DNA of 64,000 bases from Halalkalibacter oceani (GCF_040544555.1 NZ_JBEPKD010000004.1:134371-198370), one strand, 5' to 3'; counted from the stretch's first letter, positions 51,225 through 60,715 are shown. The notes: a model not told the origin generated them from the sequence alone. Translations and numbers: made by a program.

Positions 51225-52489
51225 GTCTCGTACTGGCGATTACCTTAATTATTTTCCTGTTGCTCAGCGTACCTTTAGCGATTTCCATTGCCTTTTCGGG
51301 TATTCTTGCCATCTTATATGCCGGTGATTTGCCAACCTTCGTCGGCGTACAGCGATTGTTTACAGGGCTGGACTCCTTTCCCCTAATGGCGATACCTTTC
51401 TTCTTATTGGCTGGTAAAATTATGGAAAAGGGCGGAATTTCCCGCCGGCTGATCGATCTGGCCGCAAGCGTCGTCGGCTCGACAACCGGTGGTCTGGCAA
51501 TGATCGCCATCCTTGCTTGTATGTTCTTTGCCGCTATTTCAGGTTCAGCGCCGGCGACTGTAGTTGCCATCGGTAGTATCATGGTCCCGGCTATGCTGCG
51601 GGCCGGCTATGACAAAGGCTTTACCATCGCCTTAATGGCCGTAGCGGGGACAATCGGTGTCATGATCCCGCCAAGTATTCCGTTTATTCTGTACGGAATT
51701 GCCGCCAGCACAAGTATTGGCGACCTCTTTATCGCCGGAATTCTTCCCGGGATTCTTGTTGGGGTATCCTTAATGGTCTATTCCTATTTTATCGCCAAAG
51801 CCCGCGGCTACAAAGGCGGGGAACCGACATCCCTCAAACGCTTCCTAACGAGCTTAAAAAGCTCAATCTGGGGGATCCTCATGCCGGTTATTATTCTCGG
51901 CGGTATTTACAGCGGAGCTTTTACCCCTACGGAATCGGGAGCGATTGCGTGCGTATACGGCTTGATTATTTCCTATTTCGTTTACCGCGATGCAAAGCTT
52001 TCTGATTTAAAGCCAATTTTTGTTGAATCGAGCGCCACATCCGCAATGGTTTTACTTATCGTCGGGGCGGCTAATATCATGAGCTGGATTTTATCAACTG
52101 AACAAATTCCAATGCTCATCTCCGGCGTTATTTCCGACTTTGCATCAAGCTCCGTCATCCTGATGCTTGTCATTAACCTGCTACTGCTTTTTGTCGGTAC
52201 ATTCCTGGAGCTGGGCGCAGCGATTATTATTCTTGTCCCTATCTTACTGCCGCTTTTAGGTCAGTTTGATATTAACCTCGTCCACTTCGGCGTCATGATG
52301 GTTGTCAACTTGGCAATCGGACTGCTTACCCCGCCGCTTGGTGTAAATCTGTTCGTTGCCAAGAGTTTAAGTGATCTGTCCTTTAATCATGTAGTCAGGG
52401 CCGTTATACCGTTTTTAGCAGTCGTCATTCTAAACCTTTTCATGATCGCCTATATTCCACAAATTTCCCTGCTTCTTCTTGGGGATTAA
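51221..52489 (+). CDS. dctM: TRAP transporter large permease DctM
   Basis: Large TRAP membrane subunit (422 aa, about 12-13 helices), the ion-coupled transport channel. Signatures include PLMAIPFFLLAGKIMEKGGI, GSAPATVVAIGSIMVPAM, GVMIPPSIPFILYG and the C-terminal NLAIGLLTPPLGVNLFV. Length is typical. Last gene of dctP-dctQ-dctM; a strong terminator follows. With the PucR-type regulator and two cre sites the cluster looks complete for Na+-driven uptake of a dicarboxylate or similar acid. Confidence 0.95.
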   Translation: MSLVLAITLIIFLLLSVPLAISIAFSGILAILYAGDLPTFVGVQRLFTGLDSFPLMAIPFFLLAGKIMEKGGISRRLIDLAASVVGSTTGGLAMIAILACMFFAAISGSAPATVVAIGSIMVPAMLRAGYDKGFTIALMAVAGTIGVMIPPSIPFILYGIAASTSIGDLFIAGILPGILVGVSLMVYSYFIAKARGYKGGEPTSLKRFLTSLKSSIWGILMPVIILGGIYSGAFTPTESGAIACVYGLIISYFVYRDAKLSDLKPIFVESSATSAMVLLIVGAANIMSWILSTEQIPMLISGVISDFASSSVILMLVINLLLLFVGTFLELGAAIIILVPILLPLLGQFDINLVHFGVMMVVNLAIGLLTPPLGVNLFVAKSLSDLSFNHVVRAVIPFLAVVILNLFMIAYIPQISLLLLGD

Positions 52490-52507
52490 AACCAACTAAA
52501 ACTGCTT

Positions 52508-52555
52508 CTGGGACGGATCAAAAGGATTACCAACCTTTTGATCCGTCCCTTTTCC
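52508..52555 (+). terminator. Terminator after dctM
   Basis: GGGACGGATCAAAAGG (52510-52525) pairs perfectly with CCTTTTGATCCGTCCC (52534-52549), followed by TTTTCC. Shares the AAAAGG...CCTTTT inner core of the window's hairpin set. Confidence 0.85.
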
Positions 52556-52746
52556 TGCCCTCACTAAAGCTGGCCCCTTCCAGTCCAACCCTTGCAAAAA
52601 CCTCCCTACAACATTCGGACTTTTTATTGCTTATCATAAGCGTATAATACTAACCAAGAAGAGTTATTCTTCGTCATTCTACCGGGTGAATGCTTGCAAA
52701 AAATGTTGAATCCCTTCTTTTGCTTACGAAAGGAGAGCGCGCTCAG

Positions 52747-54858
52747 ATGATTCTTGATCAACGCTGCATTGCCATCATGACAAAAATTGTTCATGCCGCG
52801 TCCCCCGTCTCTCCGCAGGAGCTGATGGAGGAACTACATGTTTCCAAACGGACGATCTATTACGATATCGAAAAAATCAATGATTGGCTTGAACAGGCGA
52901 ACCTGCCTCAGCTCGATTATGTGCGGTCTGCCGGCTTTTATATTAGCGAAAAAGAAAGTGCGCTGATTAAAAAAAAGCTCGCCACCTTTGATAAAAAAAC
53001 AAACTATGAATTTTCACCAAAAGAAAGAGCGGCCTGGATCGCGATTTTGATTTTGACCCGAGATGCTAAAATCTACTTGCACGATCTTATGGAAACGCTT
53101 CATGTGAGCAGGAGCACGTTACTTGCTGACCTGAAGCAGCTGAAGGAACAGCTTGGCCACTTTCAAGTTGAATTACATTTTCACAAATCATCCGGCTATT
53201 ATATGGTTGGTGAAGAACAGGCCAAGCGGAAAATGCTCATTAGCTATTTGTCCCACCTTCTAACGAATAAGAGCTGGGATGCCCTTTTAACGGAAATTCA
53301 GTTAATCGGTCAACAGCAGCCGGCGTCAGATGCCTTCCACAGCGCCGAGCTTGATGTCATTTATCACATTTTACATGAGTATGAGCCGTTGACAGGGGTG
53401 CGCTATACCGATGAAGTCATGCAGGCATTGAGCGCCCACCTCCTGTTGCTCATCAAGCGCTTTTCCAGAGGCAGATATATTCAAATGGATCCGGTGGAAA
53501 AGGATGTTATTAAACGGACAAAGGAATATCAGGCCGCCTCGCAGATTTGCCAGCAACTCGAAACCGTCTTCGATTTAAACGTTCCTGAAGATGAAATTCA
53601 CTATATTGCCACGTTTCTGCTCGGCGCAAAAATTAGCGACTATCAGCTGGTTGATGTCGAGAATCAGGACACAGCCAACCTGAAGCATATCGTGACATTA
53701 ATGGTTGATGATTTTCAAAAGTTTGCCTGTGTCTTCTTTCAAAACCGGGAAGAACTGGAGCGGAATCTGTTTATCCATTTAAAGCCGGCCTATTTCCGGA
53801 TTAAATATGGTATCGGGATCGATAACCCGCTCTCTTCTTCAATGCAGCACTCCTACCCTGATCTGTTTGTCCTGACAAAAAAAGTAGTTCATCACTTTGA
53901 ACATGTTCTTGGCAAACCGATCTCAGACGATGAAGTTGCCTATATTGCGATGCACTTTGGCGGCTGGATCAATAAAGAAGGCGTGAAAGTGGAGAGCAGG
54001 AAAAAAGCGGTTGTCGTCTGCTCAAGCGGGATCGGTACTTCGCGGATTTTACAAAAACAGCTGGAGGACCTGCTACCTACCGTTGATGTTGTCAACGCCC
54101 TTACGGCGCGCGAATATGAAAACGAGAACCTTTCAGGCATCGATTTTGTTTTTTCAACAACGCCGGTATCCGAAAAAGGCGTAGCGGTGTTTGTCGTCAA
54201 TCCGATTTTAAGTCATGCGGAGAAAGCGTCCTTGCTGAAGCAGTTCCAGACGGGAGAGACCGTTCCGGGACAGATAAATCCCGAAGCCATTTTGAGCATT
54301 GTTGAGAAACACGCTCATATTACTAATGGAGACAAACTTCTGCAAGAGCTAAAGACCTTTTTACAAAACAACAAGGAAATGAAAAATGAGGTGGATCAAA
54401 GGCCGATGCTAAATGAAATACTCACCAAAGATAAAATCCAATTTGCCGAATCGGCAAACAGCTGGCAGGAGGCTTTGCAAATGGCCGCCGCGCCGCTGCT
54501 GGCCGACCAGTCAATCAGCCAGGGATATATTGATACGATGATTGAAAATGTTCATCAAATGGGGCCTTATATTGTGATCGCTCCGGGGATTGCTCTCCCT
54601 CATGCCCGTCCTGAAGCCGGCGTCAATAAGCTTGGCATGAGCTTCCTGCAATTACGTCAGAGCTGCTCTTTTTCAGAGAAGGCGGAGCATCAAGTATCAT
54701 TGCTGTTTGTCCTGGCGGCGATCGACAATGATACTCATTTGACAGCTTTATCGCAATTATCAAAGATGCTGTCGGACCGCGACAACATCGAGAAGCTTCA
54801 AACGGCTCAGTCGGCCGACGAAGTTTTACCGATTATTAATCAATACTCACATATATAA
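52747..54858 (+). CDS. PRD-containing transcriptional activator with EIIB and EIIA domains (MtlR/BglG-like)
   Basis: PTS-controlled activator (703 aa). HTH domains cover residues about 5-130 (LMEELHVSKRTIYYDIEKIN and LMETLHVSRSTLLADL). PRD1 and PRD2 (about 170-400) contain phosphorylatable His, e.g. ISDDEVAYIAMHFGGW. An EIIB-like domain has the Cys motif VVVCSSGIGTSRIL (about 425-440), and a C-terminal EIIA domain (about 555-703) carries the active His in APGIALPHARPE. The ATG at 52747 is preferred over 52690 because of its AAAGGAGAG site. It leads directly into the ascorbate-type EIIB and EIIC genes, which lack their own EIIA, so this domain may supply it. Confidence 0.9.
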   Translation: MILDQRCIAIMTKIVHAASPVSPQELMEELHVSKRTIYYDIEKINDWLEQANLPQLDYVRSAGFYISEKESALIKKKLATFDKKTNYEFSPKERAAWIAILILTRDAKIYLHDLMETLHVSRSTLLADLKQLKEQLGHFQVELHFHKSSGYYMVGEEQAKRKMLISYLSHLLTNKSWDALLTEIQLIGQQQPASDAFHSAELDVIYHILHEYEPLTGVRYTDEVMQALSAHLLLLIKRFSRGRYIQMDPVEKDVIKRTKEYQAASQICQQLETVFDLNVPEDEIHYIATFLLGAKISDYQLVDVENQDTANLKHIVTLMVDDFQKFACVFFQNREELERNLFIHLKPAYFRIKYGIGIDNPLSSSMQHSYPDLFVLTKKVVHHFEHVLGKPISDDEVAYIAMHFGGWINKEGVKVESRKKAVVVCSSGIGTSRILQKQLEDLLPTVDVVNALTAREYENENLSGIDFVFSTTPVSEKGVAVFVVNPILSHAEKASLLKQFQTGETVPGQINPEAILSIVEKHAHITNGDKLLQELKTFLQNNKEMKNEVDQRPMLNEILTKDKIQFAESANSWQEALQMAAAPLLADQSISQGYIDTMIENVHQMGPYIVIAPGIALPHARPEAGVNKLGMSFLQLRQSCSFSEKAEHQVSLLFVLAAIDNDTHLTALSQLSKMLSDRDNIEKLQTAQSADEVLPIINQYSHI

Positions 54859-54871
54859 GGAGGAAGAAAAG

Positions 54872-55138
54872 ATGAAAAAGATTTTAGTTGTTTGCGGAAA
54901 CGGATTAGGAAGCAGCTTTATTGTCGAAATGAATGTCAAAAATGTATTAAGTGAGTTAGGTGTCGAAGCAGAGGTGTCTCATACTGACCTGACAACAGCC
55001 AAATCAGAACAGGCCGATCTTTATCTTGGCTCAAAGGATTTAATTTCTAACTTGGATGATGGCACGAGAACGATCATCGGCTTAACGAACATCCTTGATC
55101 AGGAAGAATTAAAAGCCGCTCTGCAATCTCATCTGTAA
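54872..55138 (+). CDS. ulaB: PTS ascorbate-type EIIB component (UlaB/SgaB)
   Basis: Small phosphotransfer protein (88 aa). Phosphocysteine lies in KKILVVCGNGLGSSFIVEMN near residue 8, the motif of the lactose/ascorbate EIIB fold. It begins 13 bp after the PRD regulator with an AAGGAGG site. It should pass phosphate from an EIIA domain to sugar bound by the EIIC membrane protein. Substrate ascorbate or a related acid sugar is inferred from the family of the EIIC. Confidence 0.9.
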   Translation: MKKILVVCGNGLGSSFIVEMNVKNVLSELGVEAEVSHTDLTTAKSEQADLYLGSKDLISNLDDGTRTIIGLTNILDQEELKAALQSHL

Positions 55139-55240
55139 GTTCCGCGAAAGGCTGAAGAGGAGTGGAATTCTCCTCTTCAGACAAAACCGGATGAAAATAA
55201 AAAAACAAATAAAAATGGCATTAATAAGGGAGGGTTTAGA

Positions 55241-56503
55241 GTGTTTGATCTTATAATGAATGATATATTAGGTACGCCCGCGATCCTGGTCGGTTTATTC
55301 GCCCTGTTAGGTCTTTTATTGCAAAAGAAGGCGATTGCGGATGTCATTTCCGGAACATTAAAAACCGTCATGGGCTTTTTAATCCTTAATGGAGGCGCCA
55401 CCATATTAGTCGGATCACTTGACATTTTCGGGCAGATGTTTGAAAAAGCGTTCCACATCCAGGGAGTCATCCCGAATAATGAAGCGATTGTCGCGATTGC
55501 CCAGCAAACCTTCGGCAGGGAAACAGCAATGATCATGCTGTTTGGGATGCTGATGAACATCGTCATCGCCCGCTTTACACCATTTAAATATATTTTCCTG
55601 ACTGGTCATCATACATTATTTATGGCTTGCTTAATTTCAGCGGTGTTTGCGACTGGCGGAGTCACCGGTTTGCCGCTTATCATTATCGGCTCCATTATCC
55701 TTGGTCTGTTAATGGTGTTCCTGCCTGCTATGATTCAGCCGTATGTGAGAGAAATCACAGGTAATGACAACATCGCCGTCGGTCATTTCGGCTCATTCGG
55801 CTATTTCACCGCGGGCTTTATCGGCAAAAGAATCGGAGACAAAGCGAAATCAACAGAGGATATTAAAGTACCGAAATCACTCGGTTTCCTGCGTGACACT
55901 TCCGTGGCGATGTCGCTGACGATGGCGATCCTGTTTTTAATCGTCGCTCCAATCGCCGGAAAAGGCTATATCGAGACCGAATTAAGTGACGGGGTTAACT
56001 TCCTTGTCTTCTCTCTTATTCAGGCGATCACCTTTGCCGCCGGGGTCTATGTTGTCCTCGCCGGGGTGCGGATGCTGATTGCTGAAATTGTTCCGGCGTT
56101 TAAAGGGATTGCTGACAAAGTCGTCAAAGACGCGAAACCGGCTCTCGATTGTCCAGCCGTCTTCCCGTTCGCACCAAATGCGGTTATTATCGGCTTCCTG
56201 TTCAGCTTCCTTGCCGGCTTGATTTCGATGTTTTTGCTGCCGCTGTTCGGCCTTAAAATCATCGTACCCGGCCTGATTCCTCACTTCTTCACCGGCGCGG
56301 CTGCCGGGGTTTTCGGGAATGCGACCGGCGGGAGACGCGGCGCGATGATCGGCGCGTTTGCCAACGGCCTGCTGATCTCCTTCTTACCGGCGCTTCTCCT
56401 GCCGGTTCTCGGATCGCTCGGCTTTGAAGGCACAACCTTCGGCGACTCGGATTTCGGGATTGTCGGGATTCTCTTGAGCTTCCTGATTCAGCTCTTTTCT
56501 TAG
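55241..56503 (+). CDS. ulaA: PTS ascorbate-type EIIC permease (UlaA/SgaT)
   Basis: Membrane permease (420 aa, about 11 helices) of the AG superfamily of PTS transporters, distinct from glucose-type EIIC. Visible family segments: IMNDILGTPAILVGLFALLG, LNGGATILVGSLDIFGQMF, AIVAIAQQTFGRETAMIM, FKYIFLTGHHTLFMACL and GHFGSFGYFTAGFIG. It starts with GTG after GGGAGGG. A hairpin CTGAAGAGGAG/CTCCTCTTCAG lies in the 102 bp between EIIB and EIIC. No ascorbate-6-phosphate lactonase, decarboxylase or epimerase genes follow. Confidence 0.92.
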   Translation: MFDLIMNDILGTPAILVGLFALLGLLLQKKAIADVISGTLKTVMGFLILNGGATILVGSLDIFGQMFEKAFHIQGVIPNNEAIVAIAQQTFGRETAMIMLFGMLMNIVIARFTPFKYIFLTGHHTLFMACLISAVFATGGVTGLPLIIIGSIILGLLMVFLPAMIQPYVREITGNDNIAVGHFGSFGYFTAGFIGKRIGDKAKSTEDIKVPKSLGFLRDTSVAMSLTMAILFLIVAPIAGKGYIETELSDGVNFLVFSLIQAITFAAGVYVVLAGVRMLIAEIVPAFKGIADKVVKDAKPALDCPAVFPFAPNAVIIGFLFSFLAGLISMFLLPLFGLKIIVPGLIPHFFTGAAAGVFGNATGGRRGAMIGAFANGLLISFLPALLLPVLGSLGFEGTTFGDSDFGIVGILLSFLIQLFS

Positions 56504-56540
56504 AAGGGGCGCGCGAAGCCGACGCTCTTCCGCGAATATA

Positions 56541-56580
56541 AAAAACGCTGTTTCCCTGTGAGGGGAGCAGCGTTTTTTTT
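56541..56580. terminator. Terminator between ulaA and the nitroreductase gene
   Basis: AAAAACGCTG pairs with CAGCGTTTTT around an inner CCCT/GGGG stem, followed by a T run. Works in both directions for the convergent genes. Confidence 0.88.
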
Positions 56581-56605
56581 TCAGATGACAAGCCGTTCTA
56601 AAAGC

Positions 56606-57166
56606 CTATTCACGCTCTCCTTCATAAACCGTCAGCTTCTCTTCGATTGCCGTCCGCGCTCTTGCTTTCGGAATTTCATTGAAATACCCGAGATGCAAAA
56701 AGCCGGCAATTTTTTCTCCGGGCTGTACCCCTAATAGCTGCCGAACCTTCGGGTCATAAATATGAGGGTTCGTTTTCCAGACAACGCCGAGCTGACGTTC
56801 CCAGGCAAGCAGCTGAAAGTTCTGAATCAGGGCGCCGATCGCGCCGAAATTTTCGTCCCATTGCTTTTGTCTTGGATCTTCCTCCATGATGACGATTAAA
56901 AAAGCCGCCGGACTGCTGAAATAAGCCCGTCTGTTTTCTTGCATCTCAGCCGGAAATGTTTTCACCAGCTTTTCCACAAACTCCGCCTTCTCCTCTGTCG
57001 GCACATAAATGAAGCGCCACGGCTCCCGTAATCCATGATTTGGCGCCCAAACAGCATCCCGTAAAAGCTCCTTAACAAGCTCTGTCGGCACGGCTTGATC
57101 TGTGTATCCATTTTTGATCGAACGTCGTTCGCGAATCAGTTTCGCTAAATCGGTACTCATGCTCAA
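56606..57166 (-). CDS. Nitroreductase family flavoprotein
   Basis: FMN-dependent oxidoreductase (186 aa). Family features: IRERRSIKNGYTDQAVPTEL at the N-terminus (FMN phosphate contacts), AVWAPNHGLREPWRF, GAIGALIQNFQLLAWERQLG and GFLHLGYF near the C-terminus. Such enzymes reduce nitroaromatics, quinones, flavins or flavin-linked iron carriers. A perfect 7-1-7 Fur box 20-odd bp upstream predicts induction by iron starvation, which hints at a role in iron release or flavin reduction; that is inference. Confidence 0.9.
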   Translation of the reverse strand: MSMSTDLAKLIRERRSIKNGYTDQAVPTELVKELLRDAVWAPNHGLREPWRFIYVPTEEKAEFVEKLVKTFPAEMQENRRAYFSSPAAFLIVIMEEDPRQKQWDENFGAIGALIQNFQLLAWERQLGVVWKTNPHIYDPKVRQLLGVQPGEKIAGFLHLGYFNEIPKARARTAIEEKLTVYEGERE

Positions 57167-57188
57167 ACCACCTTATTAATTAATATAA

Positions 57189-57203
57189 TGATAATCATTA
57201 TCA
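57189..57203. promoter_or_regulatory. Fur box upstream of the nitroreductase gene
   Basis: TGATAATCATTATCA, a perfect 7-1-7 palindrome identical to the Bacillus Fur-box core, 23 bp before the start codon. Confidence 0.88.
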
Positions 57204-57295
57204 CTCAACTATTTCATTTTAATTGATTCTATTTTCATTGTCCACGTCTTATCCCTTTTTTCTTTATAGATAAAAAAAGTCCCATCCATACTGGC

Positions 57296-57341
57296 AAAAA
57301 AAGCTGCCTTCACCAGTTCTATGCACCGGTAAAGACAGCCT
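57296..57341 (-). terminator. Terminator after thiC
   Basis: On the minus strand GCTGTCTTTACC pairs with GGTGAAGGCAGC (two G-U pairs) and TTTTTTT follows. It begins a few bases after the thiC stop. Confidence 0.8.
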
Positions 57342-57346
57342 CCAAT

Positions 57347-59131
57347 TTATTGATAGACACTTCCGCTCGACCGCTTAAACTCTTCGGCCTTTTCCTTCAT
57401 CCCTTGCTCAATCGCTTCTTTCGTATCAAGCTTGTTCTCCTTCGCATATTCGCGAATGTCCTGAGAGATCCGCATGCTGCAAAATTTCGGCCCGCACATC
57501 GAGCAGAAATGAGCTGTCTTCGCCCCTTCGGCAGGCAAGGTTTCATCATGAAACTCCAGCGCTCGTTCGGGATCAAGTGCCAAATGAAATTGATCGCGCC
57601 AGCGGAATTCAAAGCGGGCTTTTGATAGCGCGTCATCCCTTTTCTGTGCCCCCGGATGGCCCTTCGCCAAGTCCGCGGCATGGGCAGCAATCTTATAGGT
57701 GATTACCCCTTCGCGGACGTCATCGCGATTCGGCAGGCCGAGATGCTCCTTTGGCGTTATATAGCAAAGCATCGCAGTTCCGTACCAGCCAATCATCGCC
57801 GCGCCAATTGCCGATGTAATATGGTCATAGCCCGGCGCGATGTCGGTTGTCAGCGGGCCAAGCGTGTAAAAAGGCGCCTCCTGACACACTTCCAGCTGCT
57901 TCTCCATATTTTCTTTTATTAAATGCATCGGCACATGCCCCGGTCCTTCGACCATCACTTGAACATCGTGCTCCCAGGCGATTTTCGTTAATTCTCCCAA
58001 CGTTTCTAATTCAGCAAACTGCGCCTCATCATTTGCATCGGCGATTGCCCCCGGACGCAAGCCGTCTCCCAATGAGAACGCAATGTCATAGGTCTTCATA
58101 ATTTCGCAGATTTCTTCAAAATGAGTATACAGGAAATTCTCCTGATGATGGTAGAGGCACCATTGGGCCATGATTGAGCCTCCACGCGAGACGATTCCCG
58201 TTAAGCGCTTCGCTGTTAACGGCACGTAGCGTAAAAGGACGCCAGCATGAATCGTGAAATAATCGACTCCCTGCTCCGCCTGCTCGATCAATGTATCGCG
58301 GTATACCTCCCATGTGAGATCTTCAGCGACTCCTTTCACTTTTTCCAGCGCCTGATAAATCGGCACTGTCCCGACCGGAACCGCCGAGTTGCGAATGATC
58401 CATTCCCGGGTCGTATGAATGTTTTTTCCTGTAGAAAGATCCATAATCGTATCGGCCCCCCAACGGGTCGCCCAGGTCATTTTTTCAACCTCTTGCTCAA
58501 TCGAAGAAGAAACAGCGGAGTTGCCGATATTCGCGTTAATTTTCACATGAAAGTTTCGTCCGATGATCATCGGCTCCGTTTCGGGGTGGTTGATATTAGC
58601 TGGGATAATCGCCCTCCCCCTTGCCACTTCCTCTCGGACAAATTCCGGCTTCAGATTCTCCCTGATCGCGATAAACTCCATTTCAGGTGTAATGATTCCC
58701 TTTTTCGCGTAGTGCAGCTGGGTGACATTTTGTCCTTTTTTCGCGCGTAACGGCTTCCGCTTTAAACCTGGAAAGACGCGGTGATTCGCTCTTGGATCAT
58801 CCTTGTCCTGATAGCCGTTATCCTCCGGCTTGATTTCACGCCCTTCATATTCCTCCACATCGCCACGCTCTTCAATCCACCCTCGTCTAATCGCCGGAAG
58901 CCCCTTTTCCATATTCACTGTATAATCCGGATCGGTATACGGCCCACTCGTATCATAAACACGGAGAGGAGGGTTCTCTTCTTCCCCAAAGCTGCCCGTT
59001 GTCGGACTCAGTTCAATCTCCCTCATCGGTACGTTAAGATCGGGCCTGGAGCCATTGACATACACCTTCTTACTCCCGGCAAAGCTGGACATAATGGACA
59101 TGTTTTTTTCGTTTAATGAAGATGTCGACAT
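57347..59131 (-). CDS. thiC: Phosphomethylpyrimidine synthase ThiC
   Basis: Radical SAM enzyme (594 aa) converting aminoimidazole ribotide to hydroxymethylpyrimidine phosphate for thiamine synthesis. The C-terminal cluster motif CSMCGPKFCSM (C-x2-C-x4-C) is intact, as are KKVYVNGSRPDLNVPMREI at the N-terminus and VMVEGPGHVPMH. The ATG at 59131 follows TAAAGGAGAG; an ORF start 24 codons upstream lies in the riboswitch-terminator leader and is not used. Expression is controlled by a TPP riboswitch with a terminator. Confidence 0.97.
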   Translation of the reverse strand: MSTSSLNEKNMSIMSSFAGSKKVYVNGSRPDLNVPMREIELSPTTGSFGEEENPPLRVYDTSGPYTDPDYTVNMEKGLPAIRRGWIEERGDVEEYEGREIKPEDNGYQDKDDPRANHRVFPGLKRKPLRAKKGQNVTQLHYAKKGIITPEMEFIAIRENLKPEFVREEVARGRAIIPANINHPETEPMIIGRNFHVKINANIGNSAVSSSIEQEVEKMTWATRWGADTIMDLSTGKNIHTTREWIIRNSAVPVGTVPIYQALEKVKGVAEDLTWEVYRDTLIEQAEQGVDYFTIHAGVLLRYVPLTAKRLTGIVSRGGSIMAQWCLYHHQENFLYTHFEEICEIMKTYDIAFSLGDGLRPGAIADANDEAQFAELETLGELTKIAWEHDVQVMVEGPGHVPMHLIKENMEKQLEVCQEAPFYTLGPLTTDIAPGYDHITSAIGAAMIGWYGTAMLCYITPKEHLGLPNRDDVREGVITYKIAAHAADLAKGHPGAQKRDDALSKARFEFRWRDQFHLALDPERALEFHDETLPAEGAKTAHFCSMCGPKFCSMRISQDIREYAKENKLDTKEAIEQGMKEKAEEFKRSSGSVYQ

Positions 59132-59244
59132 AAAAAAAATCTCTCCTTTACATTTTAAGTGTGAAAGGACGAGATCTGGCACAACGGCGTGAAGGCTGTG
59201 CATTGCCTTCTTCGCGTGACATCGTCAGACTGACGCTGCCTATC

Positions 59245-59285
59245 TAAAAAGCCGGATCCATCACGTAAACGAATGGACCCGGCTC
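59245..59285 (-). terminator. Riboswitch-controlled terminator of thiC
   Basis: AGCCGGATCCAT (59250-59261) pairs with ATGGACCCGGCT (59273-59284) with one mismatch; TTTTT follows on the minus strand. It lies between the TPP aptamer and the thiC start and is the expected expression platform. Confidence 0.85.
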
Positions 59286-59316
59286 ATGCAAACAGATGTA
59301 TGTGCTGTTATTATGC

Positions 59317-59413
59317 TAACTTCCCCACGCTGGTATGAGCCAGATCAGGTCCCAAGGGTCAAGAAACTTCAACGTGTTTCTTTCTCAGCCCACCTCATTG
59401 GACTCCCCCAGTT
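59317..59413 (-). ncRNA. TPP (Thi-box) riboswitch
   Basis: On the minus strand the aptamer contains GGGCTGAGAAAG, then a variable arm, GACCCTTGGGACCTGATCTGG and CATACCAGCGTGGGGAAGTT, i.e. the CUGAGA, ACCUGAUCUGG and CCAGCGNNGGGAAG blocks of the TPP class. It is upstream of thiC and followed by a terminator, so thiamine pyrophosphate should stop thiC transcription. Confidence 0.95.
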
Positions 59414-59483
59414 ATTGCTTATTCAATTTACCCTCAGTATACAGAAGTCCCGCTCAAATGAAAAGAAAAATTTTACTATTTGT

Positions 59484-60683
59484 TCAAGTACCAGAAAAAG
59501 CAGCTTTTTCCCGGCGGGCTTTTCTTCCATGAAAGAAATAATAGAGCCCCGTTGATAATAGGACAAGGACTGAGCAGGCCAGATAAATATCGGCATATTC
59601 TAAATATGTCGCCATAATACCTAATAGAAATGAACCGATGGCGAACCCGGAATCAAACAATACAAAAAACGTTGCTGTGGCAACCCCTGCCCGTTCAGGC
59701 GGTGAAGCTTGAATGGCGATTGCCTGAAAGCTTGAAAACAACGTACCAAATCCAAGCCCAATCAGCCCTCCGGCGAGCAAGAGCATCCATCCTGATCCCA
59801 CTTGGCTCAAAACCAAAACGCCGACAGCAAATACGATGATGCATGGATAAATCACTTTATTTTCTCCATACAGATCAAACCAGCGTCCTGTAAATGGTCT
59901 GGAAATTAACAGAAAGGTTGCGTAGACGACAAAGAAAAAGCTCGAAGCCTGAATCAGATTCAGCTCTTCGGCATAAACCGAGATAAACGAAAGGACGCCT
60001 GAATAAACAAATGCCAGAACAAAAGCAACAATCGCAATCGGGAACGTTCTTTTTTCAAAAAATTGAGCGAGACTAACCCGCTGTTTGACCGCGGCCACTT
60101 CTGCGGAAGCCGCGCTTTTATCCGCTACGTTGACAAGCAATGCACAGATGAGGGCAAGACAAGAAAAAACGGCGCATAATACCATTAAAAAAGTGTAGCC
60201 CCACGAATGAATAAAAGAAAGACCTAAAAAAGGGCCAATCACCATGGCAAGATTCATGAAAGTCGCATAATAGCCCATTCCTTCTCCACGCCGTTCCCTT
60301 GGGATAACGGTGGCGACAATCCCCCCGGTCGCGGTCGTCGCGATGCCAAAGCCGACCCCGTGCAAAATCCGCAGCACCAACAAAAGAAAAATCGTCGAGG
60401 CAAAAAAGTATAAAAATGAACCTGCTACAAAAATAAGAGTACCGATTAGTAACGTTTTCTTTTGTCCGACTGATTGCAGCCAATTTCCGGCGAATGGCCG
60501 AAAGACAATCGCGGCAATAACGAATAAAGCGGCGTTCAACCCGATCGATTGACCTCCGCCCGCCAGGCTCTCCACAATATAAATCGGCAATGTCACCATC
60601 AGCATATAAAAAATTAAAAAGATAAAAAAGCTCGCTAATGAAATACTAATAAAATCCTTCGTCCAAAGCTTTGTTTTCCCCAT
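59484..60683 (-). CDS. MFS transporter
   Basis: Twelve-helix major facilitator (399 aa). Motif A is partly kept as FRPFAGNWLQSVGQKKTLL and repeated in the second half as SRPFTGRWFDLYGENKVIY; RILHGVGFGIATTATGGIVA is helix 4. The sequence resembles the YfcJ/YhhS-type or staphylopine-exporter-like DHA1 group, whose natural substrates are mostly unknown. It begins with MGKTKLWTKDFISISLASFF after AAGAAGTGAAAAGGAATG-type sequence. It ends about 70 bp before the TPP riboswitch on the same strand. Confidence 0.88.
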   Translation of the reverse strand: MGKTKLWTKDFISISLASFFIFLIFYMLMVTLPIYIVESLAGGGQSIGLNAALFVIAAIVFRPFAGNWLQSVGQKKTLLIGTLIFVAGSFLYFFASTIFLLLVLRILHGVGFGIATTATGGIVATVIPRERRGEGMGYYATFMNLAMVIGPFLGLSFIHSWGYTFLMVLCAVFSCLALICALLVNVADKSAASAEVAAVKQRVSLAQFFEKRTFPIAIVAFVLAFVYSGVLSFISVYAEELNLIQASSFFFVVYATFLLISRPFTGRWFDLYGENKVIYPCIIVFAVGVLVLSQVGSGWMLLLAGGLIGLGFGTLFSSFQAIAIQASPPERAGVATATFFVLFDSGFAIGSFLLGIMATYLEYADIYLACSVLVLLSTGLYYFFHGRKARREKAAFSGT

Positions 60684-60715
60684 TCCTTTTCACTTCTTTC
60701 CCAATTCTTCTCCAA

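Noticed and set aside
59286..59555. Plus-strand ORFs of 89 and 65 codons between thiC and the MFS gene
   Set aside because: They lie over the TPP riboswitch and the antisense of the MFS 3' end and have no start signals.
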